Positions 34,801-46,680 of a stretch of DNA of 64,000 nucleotides are shown piece by piece. The position numbers and the translations under genes are program-made. Origin of the DNA: Membranipora membranacea (taxonomy: Eukaryota; Bryozoa; Gymnolaemata; Cheilostomatida; Membraniporidae). The stretch's first letter is position 1. The number at the start of each line of letters is the position of its first letter. The notes beneath the pieces were generated by a model. It was not told the origin of the DNA. It ran no database searches and worked only from the letters and a program-made list of their open reading frames with translations. The stretch lies in the NCBI GenBank assembly GCA_914767715.1, contig OU612072.1:12958001-13022000 (forward strand), read 5' to 3'.

Positions 34801-37800
34801 GGAATGCGATCTTGACTTACGTTTTATTGGTTGACATCTTCTCTTGATCAGCAAGTCTAGTCATTCCTCCAAATTTTTTTGTAAGCATTTGAGAGTATTA
34901 CAGCAGGGGATAAGGTCTCATCTCGGGAAATACAATACAATGCACCCCTGTTGAGTGTGCTACACCCCTTGTTGAGGTGTCTTGGGGCAAGCTGGGTAAT
35001 AATGTATTGAGGTAACATTGGTACCCTGCCTTATCTCAGCGTCAAATTGTTTGAAGATTGGTCAGCGCTTAACAATGCTTGACGCAGGGCCTGTCGTCAC
35101 ACTAACCTTATCATTAATATGTGGTCTGCATGTTACCATGATAGTGACTAGAGCAGTAACCTTGTGATTGGTTACCCTTGTGTTATTCCAAGATGCCACT
35201 TGACAGAAATTATACTTTTTGAGAGGTGGAGAGTCGTCTTTCCAAACTGGAGCGGTCTGAATAGTGGTCCCGAAGCCAATCTCAATCCAATATCCGATGC
35301 ATTATTTTAGGGTAGAAATTGGTCACTGATTACCGTGCTGAACCAAGTTCTGTTGTGGTTTCCACAAGTTCCATAGATGGCCACACAATCTGAAGCAGGT
35401 ACACCAACTCGGTAGACCAGAATGCATCAGTTTCAACTGTGATATCCACTCTCGATAATTGTTTAAAAATATCATCTTGTAAGTGGGTGGATCGTGAATT
35501 TGGCTGACAAGCAATGGTACAGTTATCACTTAGTTATCATCAGTTATAGAATGAAACGATTTATTACAGGAAGGTAATCATATCCCAGCTCTATGTTATC
35601 TGAGTTTTATGTTGCTTTGTAAACAACACTTAGATAACAATAAAGCTAATAATATTCAGGTTATCAAGAGCAACACTGTTGTCAAACCTATCACGCCATA
35701 AACCTTGTTCTCCCAAATTTACATTGAATGGCAAGCCAAGCTGGCATGGTTAAACCTATAAAACTGTAAACTAGTGCTCCTACATTTGCATTTAATGTCT
35801 GGCTGAGCTGGCATGTCAAATGTACTATTAAACAATGAGTTTTCACACCAAGCTGCATAAAGCATGACACAAGGTGTATTTTCCAGTCCAGACTGAGGGT
35901 CGGTGTGTCAGCACCCTTCCTTCATGATAAGCCTGTTATTCCCAGGTCTTGCTTACATATGAAAACCACTTTGCAGGATTGAGCAGGATTGCAGCAATGA
36001 TGTTTCGTGTCGGATATATCACTCTACCTACATCCAATCCTCCATTTCTCATCTCAATCTGGTTTAATCAATGGAGAAGCTCATGTTTTGTCTTCCTCTT
36101 AAATCTTTAAGCTTTTTGAATCTCTAATTTCAATTTTTTTAATTAAATTTGTAGATTTCACATCAACCTGCAGACCGATGATGGGGACGATCCATCTAAC
36201 GTATCGTTCCACTTTAACCCTCGTCAGAGTCAGGGGGAGGTTATCAGGAACTCCATGGTAGATGGAGGCTGGATGGACGAAGAGACGGACTCTGAGTTCT
36301 TCCCTTTTGCTCCCAAACAGAGCTTCGAGATCAGAATCATCTGTACCAAGTGGAACTATGTGGTATGTTTACTGAAATTGACCAATCAACACTCATTACA
36401 TATAAAATTTATTACCAGTTCTGGTTGCCATTTTTACTACCAGAAGGAACAAGTTTTCTATAACCCAAGGCCCAAGTGTGTCGCCAAGTTGAATGGTTAT
36501 TTTCATACTCTGCAGAAATTCTGTACTAAATATACTAGAGTGCAAAATAAGAGTTAGCTATTTATGGATAATGCATGGTTTCACTCCACTGAATTATTAT
36601 TGTTTGTAGTCAATTAACTTACGCAGTTGGAATTTGCTGGCATGCCAGCACTTTTAATCTTACATACACCTTATGTATTTATTTATATAGTCAGGGTCTC
36701 TAACTTCCCTGTGTATTGTATGGTAAATGACCCCCCCCCCCCCAATCATATACAAAAGTTTGACAATGTAGGCTAAGAAAAGTTTCCTAGCCTTTCACGG
36801 GAGTTTTAACATACCATGTTATGTGTTTGCTATGACCAATTATATTGTATAACATCACTCAAATGTGTCATGATGTAATGTACAAGTGCACAGACACCTT
36901 GTAAATAACAGGTTTGTGTAAGTAAACTATATGATAAGTCTGCCAGAAGACTGAGAAAATTGATGCTGTATAGCCTATTTGCCCATCAGACTATCAAATT
37001 AGCTTTCAGATCTCGAGGTCCTTCCCAGAATACCAGAAACCTCTCAAAACTGTGGTTTAGTTCTACAGTATGCATAGTAGGTATATCTCCCAGTTGATTT
37101 CTCCATGACGCGACTATAAACTACAAAGAATAATCAGACTATATTTACCCCGTATCTCTCTCTCTGTTTCAGGTGTTTGTGAACGGACAGCATTTCTGTA
37201 ACTACGACCACCGAGTGGACTTAAGATCTGTGTCTCATATCTATGTGGACGGTGACGCTAAGTTCTCTGATGTCGGCTTCAAGGCTTTCTTTGTAAGTTA
37301 CAGCAATGGTTATTGTACCATAGAGATGTGAATACTGCTAGAGTTAAGTTTAGTTAGCTTCGATGCTATCAATTGAAAGATAGCATCAATTTTAGCTAGC
37401 TGAGGATTGAGTTTCAAGGTATAAGCTAGCCATCAATTTCACTTATTGCATGTTTGCACCAAATGACAATGGTTTCCTCCGGTGTTCACTTTACTCCTAT
37501 AAGGTAGCAAAACTTTTTCCTTGATAAATTGCCAAAAAAGATCACCGGCAGTTTATTTACTTATTGGTAAGCATACCTGTAAAACCTGGATATATTTTGA
37601 TAATTAATATCATGAATGAGCTATTGTACTAATTATGAATGCTGCTGGCAGAGATTAATTTCCCTATCAGTCTAAACAATCTATATGCAATCATTATTAT
37701 TCAATCAATATTGTACTCTATCTTGTGCCAAATATTTTCCCAGTCTAAAGCGGACTGATATCATACTTCATTCCACAGGAGAGTAAGAGCAGCTTTCTAG

Positions 37801-40800
37801 CTTTTGCAGGCCAACCAACTGTTTTGTCTTATTACACCAACTCAGAATAGATAATTGTTCCGCAGTATATTTATGTTTGGAGTTGTCCTATTTTTATCCA
37901 GGACACTACAACTCCCATTAACAAACCACATTATTGTTAATAATAGCTGCGCCTTCCTAACTATTTTGTTATATTACAGGGTGCCAAGTACAACAGTATT
38001 ATTCCCCAAGAGCTGAACCCCGGTACATGGATCAATGTCACTGTCGCAACACACGCCAACCCACACAGGTACATTAATAGCATCATCATGCTTTCACTTT
38101 ATATTCTTATCATAAAAATATCAATCACATCATAGATTGTGTATTAATCTAACACATTTTAATTTCTGCTCTGACAGCCAATTTCGTGGCCTTGGAATAA
38201 ACCTGCAAGTCCACTTGAATCAATTACAAATCAACTGTTTCAAGTCTACCATTCCTAATGTATTTGTCGGATGGAAAGCCTTCACCAGATTAGAGGGAAG
38301 AAGTCTACTTCATTGTGTAGAAACACAAATCCACCATTCACATGATCATGTGTCATTATTCTCCCAGATTTGATATCAATCTGTGCTGTGAGTGCGATGA
38401 TGAGGAGAGGGCGTTACACTTTAACCCAAGGTTCTACCAGCAGGAGACCGTTAGGAACTCGAGGCTAGGAGGAGATTATGGAGATGAAGAGAAGGATGGT
38501 GGATTCCCCTTCGAGGCAAACAAAGTCTACGAGATCGGAATCCAGGTGCAGGAGGATAGTTATAAGGTTAGTTGGGTGATAAGTCAAAAGGTCATGGAGG
38601 TCACATAGGTCAAGGGTCATGTCCATAGACATAAAAATAAACATACTCAGGACACTATTGTTTGATAAAAAAAGTCTACGGTAATACCTCCTGACGGCCA
38701 TTATTGTTTCCTGATGCAGCTGCATCATGATTCTATCAAGCAACTGTAAACATCCAATAATGATCTACTGTTCAATTGACCTGCTTTTAAACTTTTATGA
38801 GTATGTAACTTAGGCTATAAAATGCTCATTACCAAGTCAATAGTACTGGAGGGGGTCAACATGCATGGGCAAAAATTGGGGGGGGGCTTAATCTAATGGT
38901 ACGTACTTATTGCTTCATAACTTTGTCTAACCCTGAGCAAATAATACATGAGAATCTATATGATATGATTACAGATTTATGTGAACAGAGAGTATTATGT
39001 GGACTACGCACACAGATGCTCAGCCCAGGACTCCCATCATCTCACTGTTAACGGAGATGTGTCTGTCCTCGATGTTAACTTCCTCGGAACTCTGGTAAGT
39101 TCGTCTGTCTAAAACCTGTCAGTCAAAATAATATCCTGAGAAAAAACATCCAGAGTCATAGGTCAGGTCAAAGTTTGGCCAATTTGTTGGTTCTGATCGG
39201 TGGATGGGGAGAAGCACCCGCCAATCAAAGCCAACACAATGGCTAGTCAGGGGTCAAAATATTGAACAATCAATACTGATTTGATTGATTTGTCTTCCTA
39301 TGTCTCTTGGATACCCCATAAGTGTTCCCCTTTGAGGTCTTTCCAACTTTCAATTTGGTCCCAGTCTCGAAACAGACATTTGTAACAGTGGCTTCTGAAT
39401 CAGTAGCAACCGGAATACCTTATAATTTTCCAAGGATAAACTTTTAATCAAAGACGGTTAATGCTGTGGGCAGTCTGTAAATCAGTCAAATGGCGTTACT
39501 CAGGTGCGTTTTTAATGAGGTTCACCCTCATAAAGGGTTTTTCTTCAGCATACAACACCGGGAGGGTTTATCCAAGTTTGATCTAGTTTGCCTGCTTCCA
39601 GAATCACTTTATCCCCCTCCACTGATCAAACAAAATGTCAGTGAAAGAGGAGCAAACTCAGAATCAGGCAACCGGATCAAATTTGATCCAGAGGGTTAAC
39701 AACCCTCAAAAAATGCTTCTGTCTTAAACAACATCATTACAATATTACAGGAGGACAACACCTACCGTAAGGTACCAGGACTGAAGTCTGGTGATATCGT
39801 AACTGTGATCGGCTCAGTCAAGGATGACGCTGAGAGAATCCTGATTAATCTTCAGGGTAAGACTCCCGATGAGTCGAGCTCCAGCTCTGATGCTGATGAG
39901 AGACACACAGATATCCCTCTGCACTTCAACCCACGATGGGACGCTGGTAGGTTACCACTCACATGTAGAAAGGCCTCCTCTTTCCTTTTTCTTGATAGCT
40001 GATTTTGAAAAAAACATTTGTAATGAATGAAAGTTATGCCAATAAAGTTTTGAAATAAGGCTTGTCCCTAAGATCCAACTTTCCTTCTACCAACTACAAC
40101 TGTTGTGACCATATGATCGTTACCTGTTGTCACTATAGAGGAGCATCAACGCCTGATGGTGATATAACAAAATACAAAGACAAAGACTTCTAGCATATTG
40201 CTAATCACTATTGGGCCTTGTTTCTTTTGTGTTGAGAAATTAAACTGTTTCATCCATAGACTCAATAATATTATTGAGTCGACGGTACCATCTCAATCAA
40301 AGTAAATGCTTGTTCAAGCAAAGGGAGGCAACAAGATATTGGTCAATAGATTATTCTACATATGCACATCATTAGTTTCTTTGCTCAAGGTCTGCCTGGG
40401 TTCCCTAGTAGCTTGATTCCAATCCAAGTGGAAACCTCTGGATTATATGTAAAAATACTGTTTTGTCAAAGCTCGAACCAGATATCCATCACTATGTGTA
40501 TTATATATAATATAACACACACCACTTTATATTTACTAACCTATTATTCTATGTGTTGTCTCACAGGAGAGATTGTACTGAACACAATGAAGGATGGAGA
40601 ATGGGGAGATGAGGAAAAGTATGAGCTGATGGAGGCTTTCTATCCAGGCAGACAATTCCACATTCAGTTCATCGTCAGGGACGACGATTATGAGGTAAGA
40701 TTTGAACGAAATGAATAATTTATTATATTATATTTTATTCTATTTGTTGTTATTGACAATCACTCAATTATTAATGGATGATTATAGATACCCTGCCTGT

Positions 40801-41599
40801 ATATATTTATTATATTGGTCTCTAAACCTGTTTTCAAATGTGTATGGTCGAGTGGGTAGGCCGATACCAATTTTGTTCCTCCTTGGAGTTAAAAGATGGC
40901 AACTACTAACATCTAAAATTTCGCAGAACTCCTTTGTCTTGTTTTTGCACATTTAGCATAATTCTTCATCTTGTTTGATTTTCCTAGAACTAATATATTT
41001 GAGAGAAAAAAACTCTGCTATTCTTTCTCGAGAAAGAGAGTTGTCTGTTGCTTGTAATGGATTAGAAAACTCTGTTCAAGGTTACGCTAGCCAATGTGTT
41101 TGCTCTGATTGGTTGTTGGATAATTGCGAGCCAATAGCAGGTCACCGAAAGTAGCTATAGAGATATAGTGACAGTGAAACTAAATTGTTATCACATTTAC
41201 TCACTGATATATATATTGATATTCATATCAATGCATTTCACTGATATTCATATCAATGCACTCACTGATATTCATATCAATGCATTTACTCTATGTTAAT
41301 ATGTACTCTCAGAAAAGTGCTATCTGACCTGGATTTGATTCTCTCCCACCCACCAGCCAATCAAAGTCAACATATTGGCTAGGCCTATACGAACAAAATT
41401 TATATTATATACGAACAACATTATATCTTTTTCTCTATTTCAGATTCATGTCAACGGTCACTTCCTCTGCACCTACGAGCACAGAATTAAACCAAAGAAA
41501 GTACAGTTCATCCAGCTGGCTGGTACAGCTTACTTTAGCTCAGTGAAGCATGTCGCCGGAGCTTACTACATTAGTGACAACGGATTCCTCTACCGATAA
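31872..41599 (+). CDS. Galectin with three carbohydrate-recognition domains (442 aa)
   Basis: Galectins bind beta-galactosides and act in cell adhesion and microbe recognition; most lack a signal peptide, and none is seen here (start MSYVVESV). Ten exons: 31872-31895, 34093-34181, 36155-36362, 37173-37292, 37980-38068, 38368-38566, 38975-39094, 39751-39946, 40567-40694, 41444-41599; the sum is divisible by three and all phases agree. The CRDs each have the H-F-N-P-R and V-x-N signature. CRD1 has FHFNPR, VIRN, GGWMDEE; CRD2 has LHFNPR, TVRN and DYGDEE, with Tyr for the sugar-stacking Trp; CRD3 has LHFNPR, IVLN, EWGDEE. CRD3 also carries a Ser/Asp-rich insertion (ESSSSSDADERHTD). CRD1 and CRD2 share a three-exon plan, while CRD3 fuses the first two exons and gains an intron after HFNPRWDAG. 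A poly(A) signal is at 41999. Confidence 0.95.
34719..34798 (+). CDS. Possible alternative first coding exon of the galectin gene
   Basis: An ATG opens a 26-codon frame (MDELMLKDMSDQV, PKPTIREGVTMSN) ending at AG followed by a gtggaa donor. It leaves in phase 2, exactly as the normal exon at 34093-34181 does, so it would splice in frame to 36155 (RFHINLQ). The resulting protein would lack the first strands of CRD1. The donor is weak and no acceptor is needed for a first exon. This is inference only. Confidence 0.25.
39572..39690. mobile_element. Foldback MITE of the same family, in a galectin intron
   Basis: Left arm aagtttgatctagtttgcct and the right-arm reverse complement aaatttgatccggttgcctg, with flanking gagggtt on both sides as a possible target duplication. 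Confidence 0.6.
40041..40046 (+). terminator. Intronic poly(A) signal in the galectin gene
   Basis: AATAAA in the context aatgaaagttatgccaataa, nearly identical to the segment at the gene's true 3' end. If exon 39751-39946 is read through its donor, the frame stops about 56 bases later and this signal follows. Confidence 0.45.
41208..41288 (+). repeat. Three tandem copies of a ~25-base unit
   Basis: The unit is close to tcactgatattcatatcaat plus gcat/gcac, with each copy also partly palindromic (gatattcatatc). It is in the last galectin intron. Confidence 0.8.
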
Positions 41600-41625
41600 A
41601 TTTCATTTTCTAATCGCCAGGGAGA

Positions 41626-41720
41626 CCAAGTTTGATCCAGTTTTCCTGCATTTGCAATTGTTGCTCCCCACTTATCAGGGGAAGGAAAACAGAATGCAGG
41701 CAAACCAGATCAAACCGAAC
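41626..41720. mobile_element. Foldback MITE of the same family, in the galectin 3' UTR
   Basis: Left arm aagtttgatccagttttcct and right-arm reverse complement ggtttgatctggtttgcctg. It starts 27 bases after the galectin stop and before the poly(A) signal at 41999, so it would be transcribed. Confidence 0.6.
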
Positions 41721-41998
41721 CTCATCCTAAAGCTATTAAGGCAAAAAAAATCAAGCAGAGCAACTTTTGTATTTTGCAATCTGAAATCTGGAATTACTGT
41801 GCTAAATTTACCTGAGTAATTTTGCTAGAGAATTGGTGTCCAATCATGTTTCCATATACAACCTGTAATCACACCAATGCAAAGTTTTAATGACTATTAA
41901 TGGAACTGTAGAAAATGATTGCTTCCATATTGTTTGTGATTACTGACCTCCAAATGTGATGATCCATATTTTTGTACCACGCTGAATGAAAGTTATCC

Positions 41999-42004
41999 AA
42001 TAAA
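41999..42004 (+). terminator. Poly(A) signal of the galectin gene
   Basis: AATAAA 400 bases after the stop, in the context aatgaaagttatccaataaa. Confidence 0.7.
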
Positions 42005-43238
42005 GTTTATCTCTAGTCGCTAAAAGCTTTTCTTGTTAACCTTGAAACTTAAAGACCGAAGTCTATTCTCGTTGGTTTATCACATCCAACACATTAATTT
42101 GGAATGACTTTGACAGCCTGCTTCAACAGTTTTAACTAGCGTTCTCTAAGGGTACGGGTCAGATTCACTTTCCAGGTTGATAGATCACCCAATTCCGATT
42201 ATGTACATGTGCTCCGATTTGGTGCCAAATACATCATAACAATTTGCTTACATTTATAAGCAAGAATATGATGTCATATGTAGGACTCTCATAACCAATG
42301 CCCTATCAATCAATAATGACTGATTTACATCTAGCGCTTTTTCTCAGTAAATATTTAGTATTTTTGAAAATCATTATAGCTACACATTCCTCAACTATAT
42401 TTGACTCTGCTGATGTAGTTTTGAAACCTAATTTTCTTTTTTTAGTAGAAAATTAGATGTAAAAAAGTTTGGAAATACAATAATTTTCAGTTCAGTTTAT
42501 AGTTAAATTACAGTGTCACAATGTGTGTCAAAGCAGGCGCACAGCATGATATTGATTTTCTAATGAATTATAAATCAATATATTATCATTAATCATCATG
42601 CTTAACGCAATTAAATATGGCTCAATGTAGCCTGTCTTGACAAGACATGCTGTGCTCCGTGTAATTACCGTGATCTCATAAGTTTTTAGGATCGAATTTT
42701 GAGCATAGCAAATTGGTAAAAGCAAGTCTCATACAAAAAATTTTGGTCCATATTATTACTCCCCGCACAAGTAAATCCCTGTAGATAGACTACCAAGTGT
42801 CTACAATTAATGCTGGATCTGAATAACACTCCATCTTTAAGAGTTACAACTCATTTACACGTCCCTCATAATAATTCATCTCCACTTAAGATACTTTTTT
42901 AAGCCTGAATAATTGCAGTAGTGGCAACCTTTTTTATCGTGTGCATCGTACAAGGAGAGACTAGGACCCTAACCAGCTTTTTAATTGTTATGAAAACAAT
43001 AAGAATATCTCAGCATTTAAGATAGATTTTCTTGTGATTATTTGTTTTGAGAGAGATTTAATGTTCGAAACAACTGTTGATATAAACCAAAACTCATTGA
43101 TACGAAGTTGCTCTTGAATTTGGTAACTACTATGGTTAATCAGGTGGTTAGTCCCAGAAATGTTCAACCATGTCTTGTGTTTGAGAAGGGGCTGGCCGAG
43201 GTAACTCTGATCAACCTGGGTTCAGGTCTCAGGGACCC

Positions 43239-43395
43239 ATAGAACTCAAGCCTTCCATAAAACAAAGTTCAATCTAGCATAGTTGTTCAAAACGCCCCGA
43301 AATACGAATTAATCAGCAAATCTGAAACTGTGATGCACATTGGCATAGCTACCCCCTTTAGGACGGATTGACCAAAGGTTCATGCCTCGTTTGTT
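43239..43395 (-). repeat. Dispersed repeat, probable 3' tail of the RNase H-bearing retroelement (copy 2)
   Basis: About 150 bases beginning tagaactcaagccttccat match 540-690 in the same orientation, with scattered changes and a small indel. Here the segment lies directly downstream, on the minus strand, of the RNase H relic, which suggests it is that element's 3' untranslated end. Confidence 0.6.
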
Positions 43396-43412
43396 TTTAG
43401 AATTGGCATGAG

Positions 43413-43860
43413 GTTACAAAGTGGAGGGCTGTGTCTTTGTCTTGACCACATTTTGGCAGGCCATTTCATCCATTAGCTTGAGTTTTAGCAGGTGTACATT
43501 GAATAACCCGTGACCAGTTACGCCTGATATGAGGTTATCGATCTCTGAGCGTCCAAAGCAGAGGAGCCCAGTTTCAGATCTAAGATTCAGTTCACGAATG
43601 AATGATTTTGTATGATTACCATGTTTACAATTTCTCCAACAAATAATTTTCGAATCCATCAACCACTCTTCGATTCCCTGCTTTATGACTGATTGGGTTA
43701 TAGGGAGTGCTGGCTCTGGACCATAAGAGTCACATGCAGAACCAACATTCGCAAGTCAGTCCGCTTGTTCATTTTGATAGATGTCCTGGTACCCAATTAA
43801 CCTCGATATTATTTCTATGTCCAAGTAATTTTAGCTTGCTTCAGCATTCTAAGTTCAACA
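43413..43860 (-). pseudogene. Decayed retroelement RNase H domain and downstream region
   Basis: Read on the minus strand from 43860 down, the sequence gives KLLGHRNNIEVNWVPGH, then, after one frameshift, IYQNEQAD, a stop, LANVGSACDSYGPEPALPIT, and in the same frame a tail with EIDNLISGVTGHGLFNVHLL and KLMDEMAC. WVPGH-x-N-E-x-A-D-x-L-A is the C-terminal part of RNase H as found in retroelements, and TGH...HL...C resembles the segment after it in many non-LTR elements. The frameshift and in-frame stop show that it is dead. Confidence 0.65.
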
Positions 43861-44566
43861 GTGCAAATATCAATTAATTGATTGTAGCAGATAATGAAGA
43901 TATGCCGGCAATCTGTAATAGTTGAATTTAATTTTCATTCAAGCTTTTCAAATAAAAAACGTGAAGAAAATTAGATTAAAATCTGACATTCACAATCAAT
44001 CCACAAGCTGAGATCCAATAATATAGGAACATATGTTACTCATAATTAGTGCATGTGAGACCTTAGAGAGTAAAAGTAATAGCAGCATCTTATAGTCATA
44101 CAATGCAGTTATAACCTTCTCCCTCATGCCTGTGACCTGCTATAGAAGCTATCCATCAAAGTTTAAGCTCTATATTCTATAGCATTACTGAAGTATTCAT
44201 CTCCGTGTCTCAGGTATTGTAAGTGAAACAGCATATACGTCATTGTTCTCTGAAAGATCAATATTCACAATCAATATCATCAAGTCCAAAAAAGTGCTGC
44301 CATAAGATACAACTATAGGTTGGATAGTTTGTAGATCAGCCCCTATCATATAATCATTATTATAGCACCTGATCTTTTGTCCTCACTAACAATGCATATT
44401 TCCCCACTGTAATACCAATCAATAAAATTACGGAAGCTTGACATAAGAGCCAATCCAAAGTATTGGCATCTCTTGAAGACAGATTGCAACCAATTTAGGC
44501 TTTCGAGAACTTTGACGGCAAGAATCATTGTAAAACTATGACAAATGGTCTAAAGATTGTTAAAAG

Positions 44567-46680
44567 ATGGCGAACAATGGTGAGGAACACAGGCGTGAGC
44601 AGGCGGACAACAGGACAGCTGTAGATAAATCTCTGCCAACATTGCAGGTAAGAATTCAGCATTGCTACCAATGATAATCCAGAGACATGACACTGTCCAC
44701 AGTAGAAATCACCAAATACTAATGCTGATCTATTTCTTATTCTCATGGGTACACAAAACTACCACCTTAACTGTATATAGCATAGATAGATCCTGCAACT
44801 GGTGACCCAGATGATGAATATTGTAAAGAAGTTCGTTTCTATGGCAATCCCCTAAAATTACCTAAAGTTTTAATGACCAAAGCTGAGTATAAGCTCTCCA
44901 TATTTAAACTATTTTATGCGCAGCGAGAAATCAAGACACAATGCTGTTAAATGTTCCTTTGGATTTTGCGAAGGAATGAAGTATTACTCACCGAATACCG
45001 TTATTAAACAGTCTTGAGAGGCTGAACTCCATTCGACTGCTTTGTTGATGTACATTCTGAATACCAACATTCTTATAGTTTCATTTTACGATTCATCATG
45101 TATTTTCAGCAAAGTTATAAGAAGGAACGAGAAACATTTTATCCTCTCCCAGACCAACTGGTTGCTCTCGATGGCTACCGTGGAATGACTTTGGGAAGAA
45201 GAAGAAAAAGAGGCCCGTTAGTAATTGGGCAAAGAGTACAAAGTAATTTTACTCTTCCACTTGACAACACTGTGATTATCAACACACCTGATGGAAGCAT
45301 TCAAGAATATAGTTGGAATGACTCAACAGAGGGATTATTCTGGATACCAACCAATACAGTACACACCTCAGCAGGTCAGACTTGGATACCAACAAGAACC
45401 TTTACAGTACACACCTCAGCAGGTCAGACTTTTACATCAATTCATCGAATGGAAGTCACCGACGAAACATTTTACATTGTGCAATGCATAACAGGGAAAT
45501 GTCACTGTCAAGGTGCCGGTGAAAATCACGACTTAAGTTACCCTCATGAGTATGCTGCTCCTGATTGGCTGTATGTTCTTGACAATGAATGGAATGTTAT
45601 AAATAGCTGGAAATGTAGCTGTAATGTACTCGCTGCCACCAATGGTATCATCTACGGCATTCCAACAAGGTGTCCTTTCAAGTACCATTCTGACAATCAA
45701 CCATCAAATCATCTTAGAAGATTTCATGGTGGTGGAAAAGAGTTGCCCCTTATCAGCCACAGCAACATGAAGGACCCTCGATATGTGAAAGTGATGTACC
45801 ATCAGTCGCTTGACAAAACTCTTTTGTTCGTAAGTGATCCATCAGCCAACAGACTGTTTCTCTTTCTCGATGACGAGCTATGTTGGGAATGGCAACCAGT
45901 GGGATTATGCCAAGTGGGTCCTGTGGCTATAAGTGAAGCAAGTGGAAATCTGTATGCAGTTGTCAAAGAATCCAATGTAAATCAGCGAGGTGGTGATGCA
46001 ATGACTTCTTCCGTACAGACTTTTGACTTGAAGGGTAAAGCAATGTATTTAAGAAATATTCAACAATTTTTATACTACACAAGTACTTTTTTTATTATTA
46101 GTTAGCTAAACTATTGAGTCACTACAATACACTACAGTCACAATCAATACAAAACAATAAAATAGTTGAGCTACCTTAAATATTTCCCCTTGAATTGTTT
46201 TATTTTGCAGGTTCAGAGGTGCAAGAGCTTAGATTTTTCGATGATAATGCGTCCCACCAAATTATTACTGACATAGAAGTGAGAGGCACTGGTGATAAAG
46301 TAACAGATAAAGTTTTTGTTGAGTGCGACAGCTGGAATGAGTTTGCAGCTGTGTCCAGTATAGACGCTTACCGCAATTTAAGTTATTTGTTGCACTACTG
46401 GATAAGTATCACCGAAAGACGCGATGTCATGTGGGTTGTCTTCAGAATGTTACTAATACCATTGATTATCCTTACTACTTTCTTATCTCTGATAATAGGC
46501 GGGATTCTCTATACCTTCGGTTGCGTTATTTTCTATGTTGTGGTCCTCGCGGCATCGCTGCCTTTCTGCTACGTTATGGAGATCGTTAATGACACCCACA
46601 TTGTCACATATGATTATGTTGAACATGTTGTACTGAGGTTTGTGATGTATCTCAGGACAGGTAGAATGAGAAACGGTTAA
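44567..46680 (+). CDS. Propeller-like membrane protein of unknown function (491 aa)
   Basis: Three exons: 44567-44647 (MANNGEEHRREQ...), 45110-46034 and 46211-46680, with phases 0 and 1 agreeing. I do not recognise the family. The central part has short repeating segments that look like blades of an NHL/YVTN-type beta-propeller (APDWLYVLDNEWNVI; KTLLFVSDPSANRLFLFLD; PVAISEASGNLYAVV) and several cysteines (CHCQG, CSCN). There is no N-terminal signal peptide. The C-terminal third contains a long hydrophobic stretch from about RMLLIPLIILTTFLSLIIGG through YTFGCVIFYVVVLAASLP, enough for two membrane passes or a hairpin, followed by a short basic tail (RTGRMRNG). Residues near 85-115 contain a recent internal duplication (WIPTNTVHTSAGQT and WIPTRTFTVHTSAGQT). 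Poly(A)-type AATAAA signals follow at 47041 and 47066. Confidence 0.7.
45341..45430 (+). repeat. In-frame internal tandem duplication (42 and 48 bases)
   Basis: 45341-45382 and 45383-45430 both run from tggataccaa to gcaggtcagact. The second has a 6-base insertion. Both lengths are multiples of three, so the frame of the propeller-like gene is kept. Confidence 0.9.

Larger units (their letters stand above)
42005..44566. other. Intergenic between the galectin and the propeller-like gene
   Basis: Apart from the retroelement relic and its tail (43239-43860) the stretch is AT-rich without recognisable genes, RNA genes or strong repeats. Confidence 0.6.

Noticed and set aside
41800-42730. Possible further galectin-type exons after the stop
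   Set aside because: No H-x-N-P-R or other galectin segment was found in any plus frame; a poly(A) signal is present at 41999.
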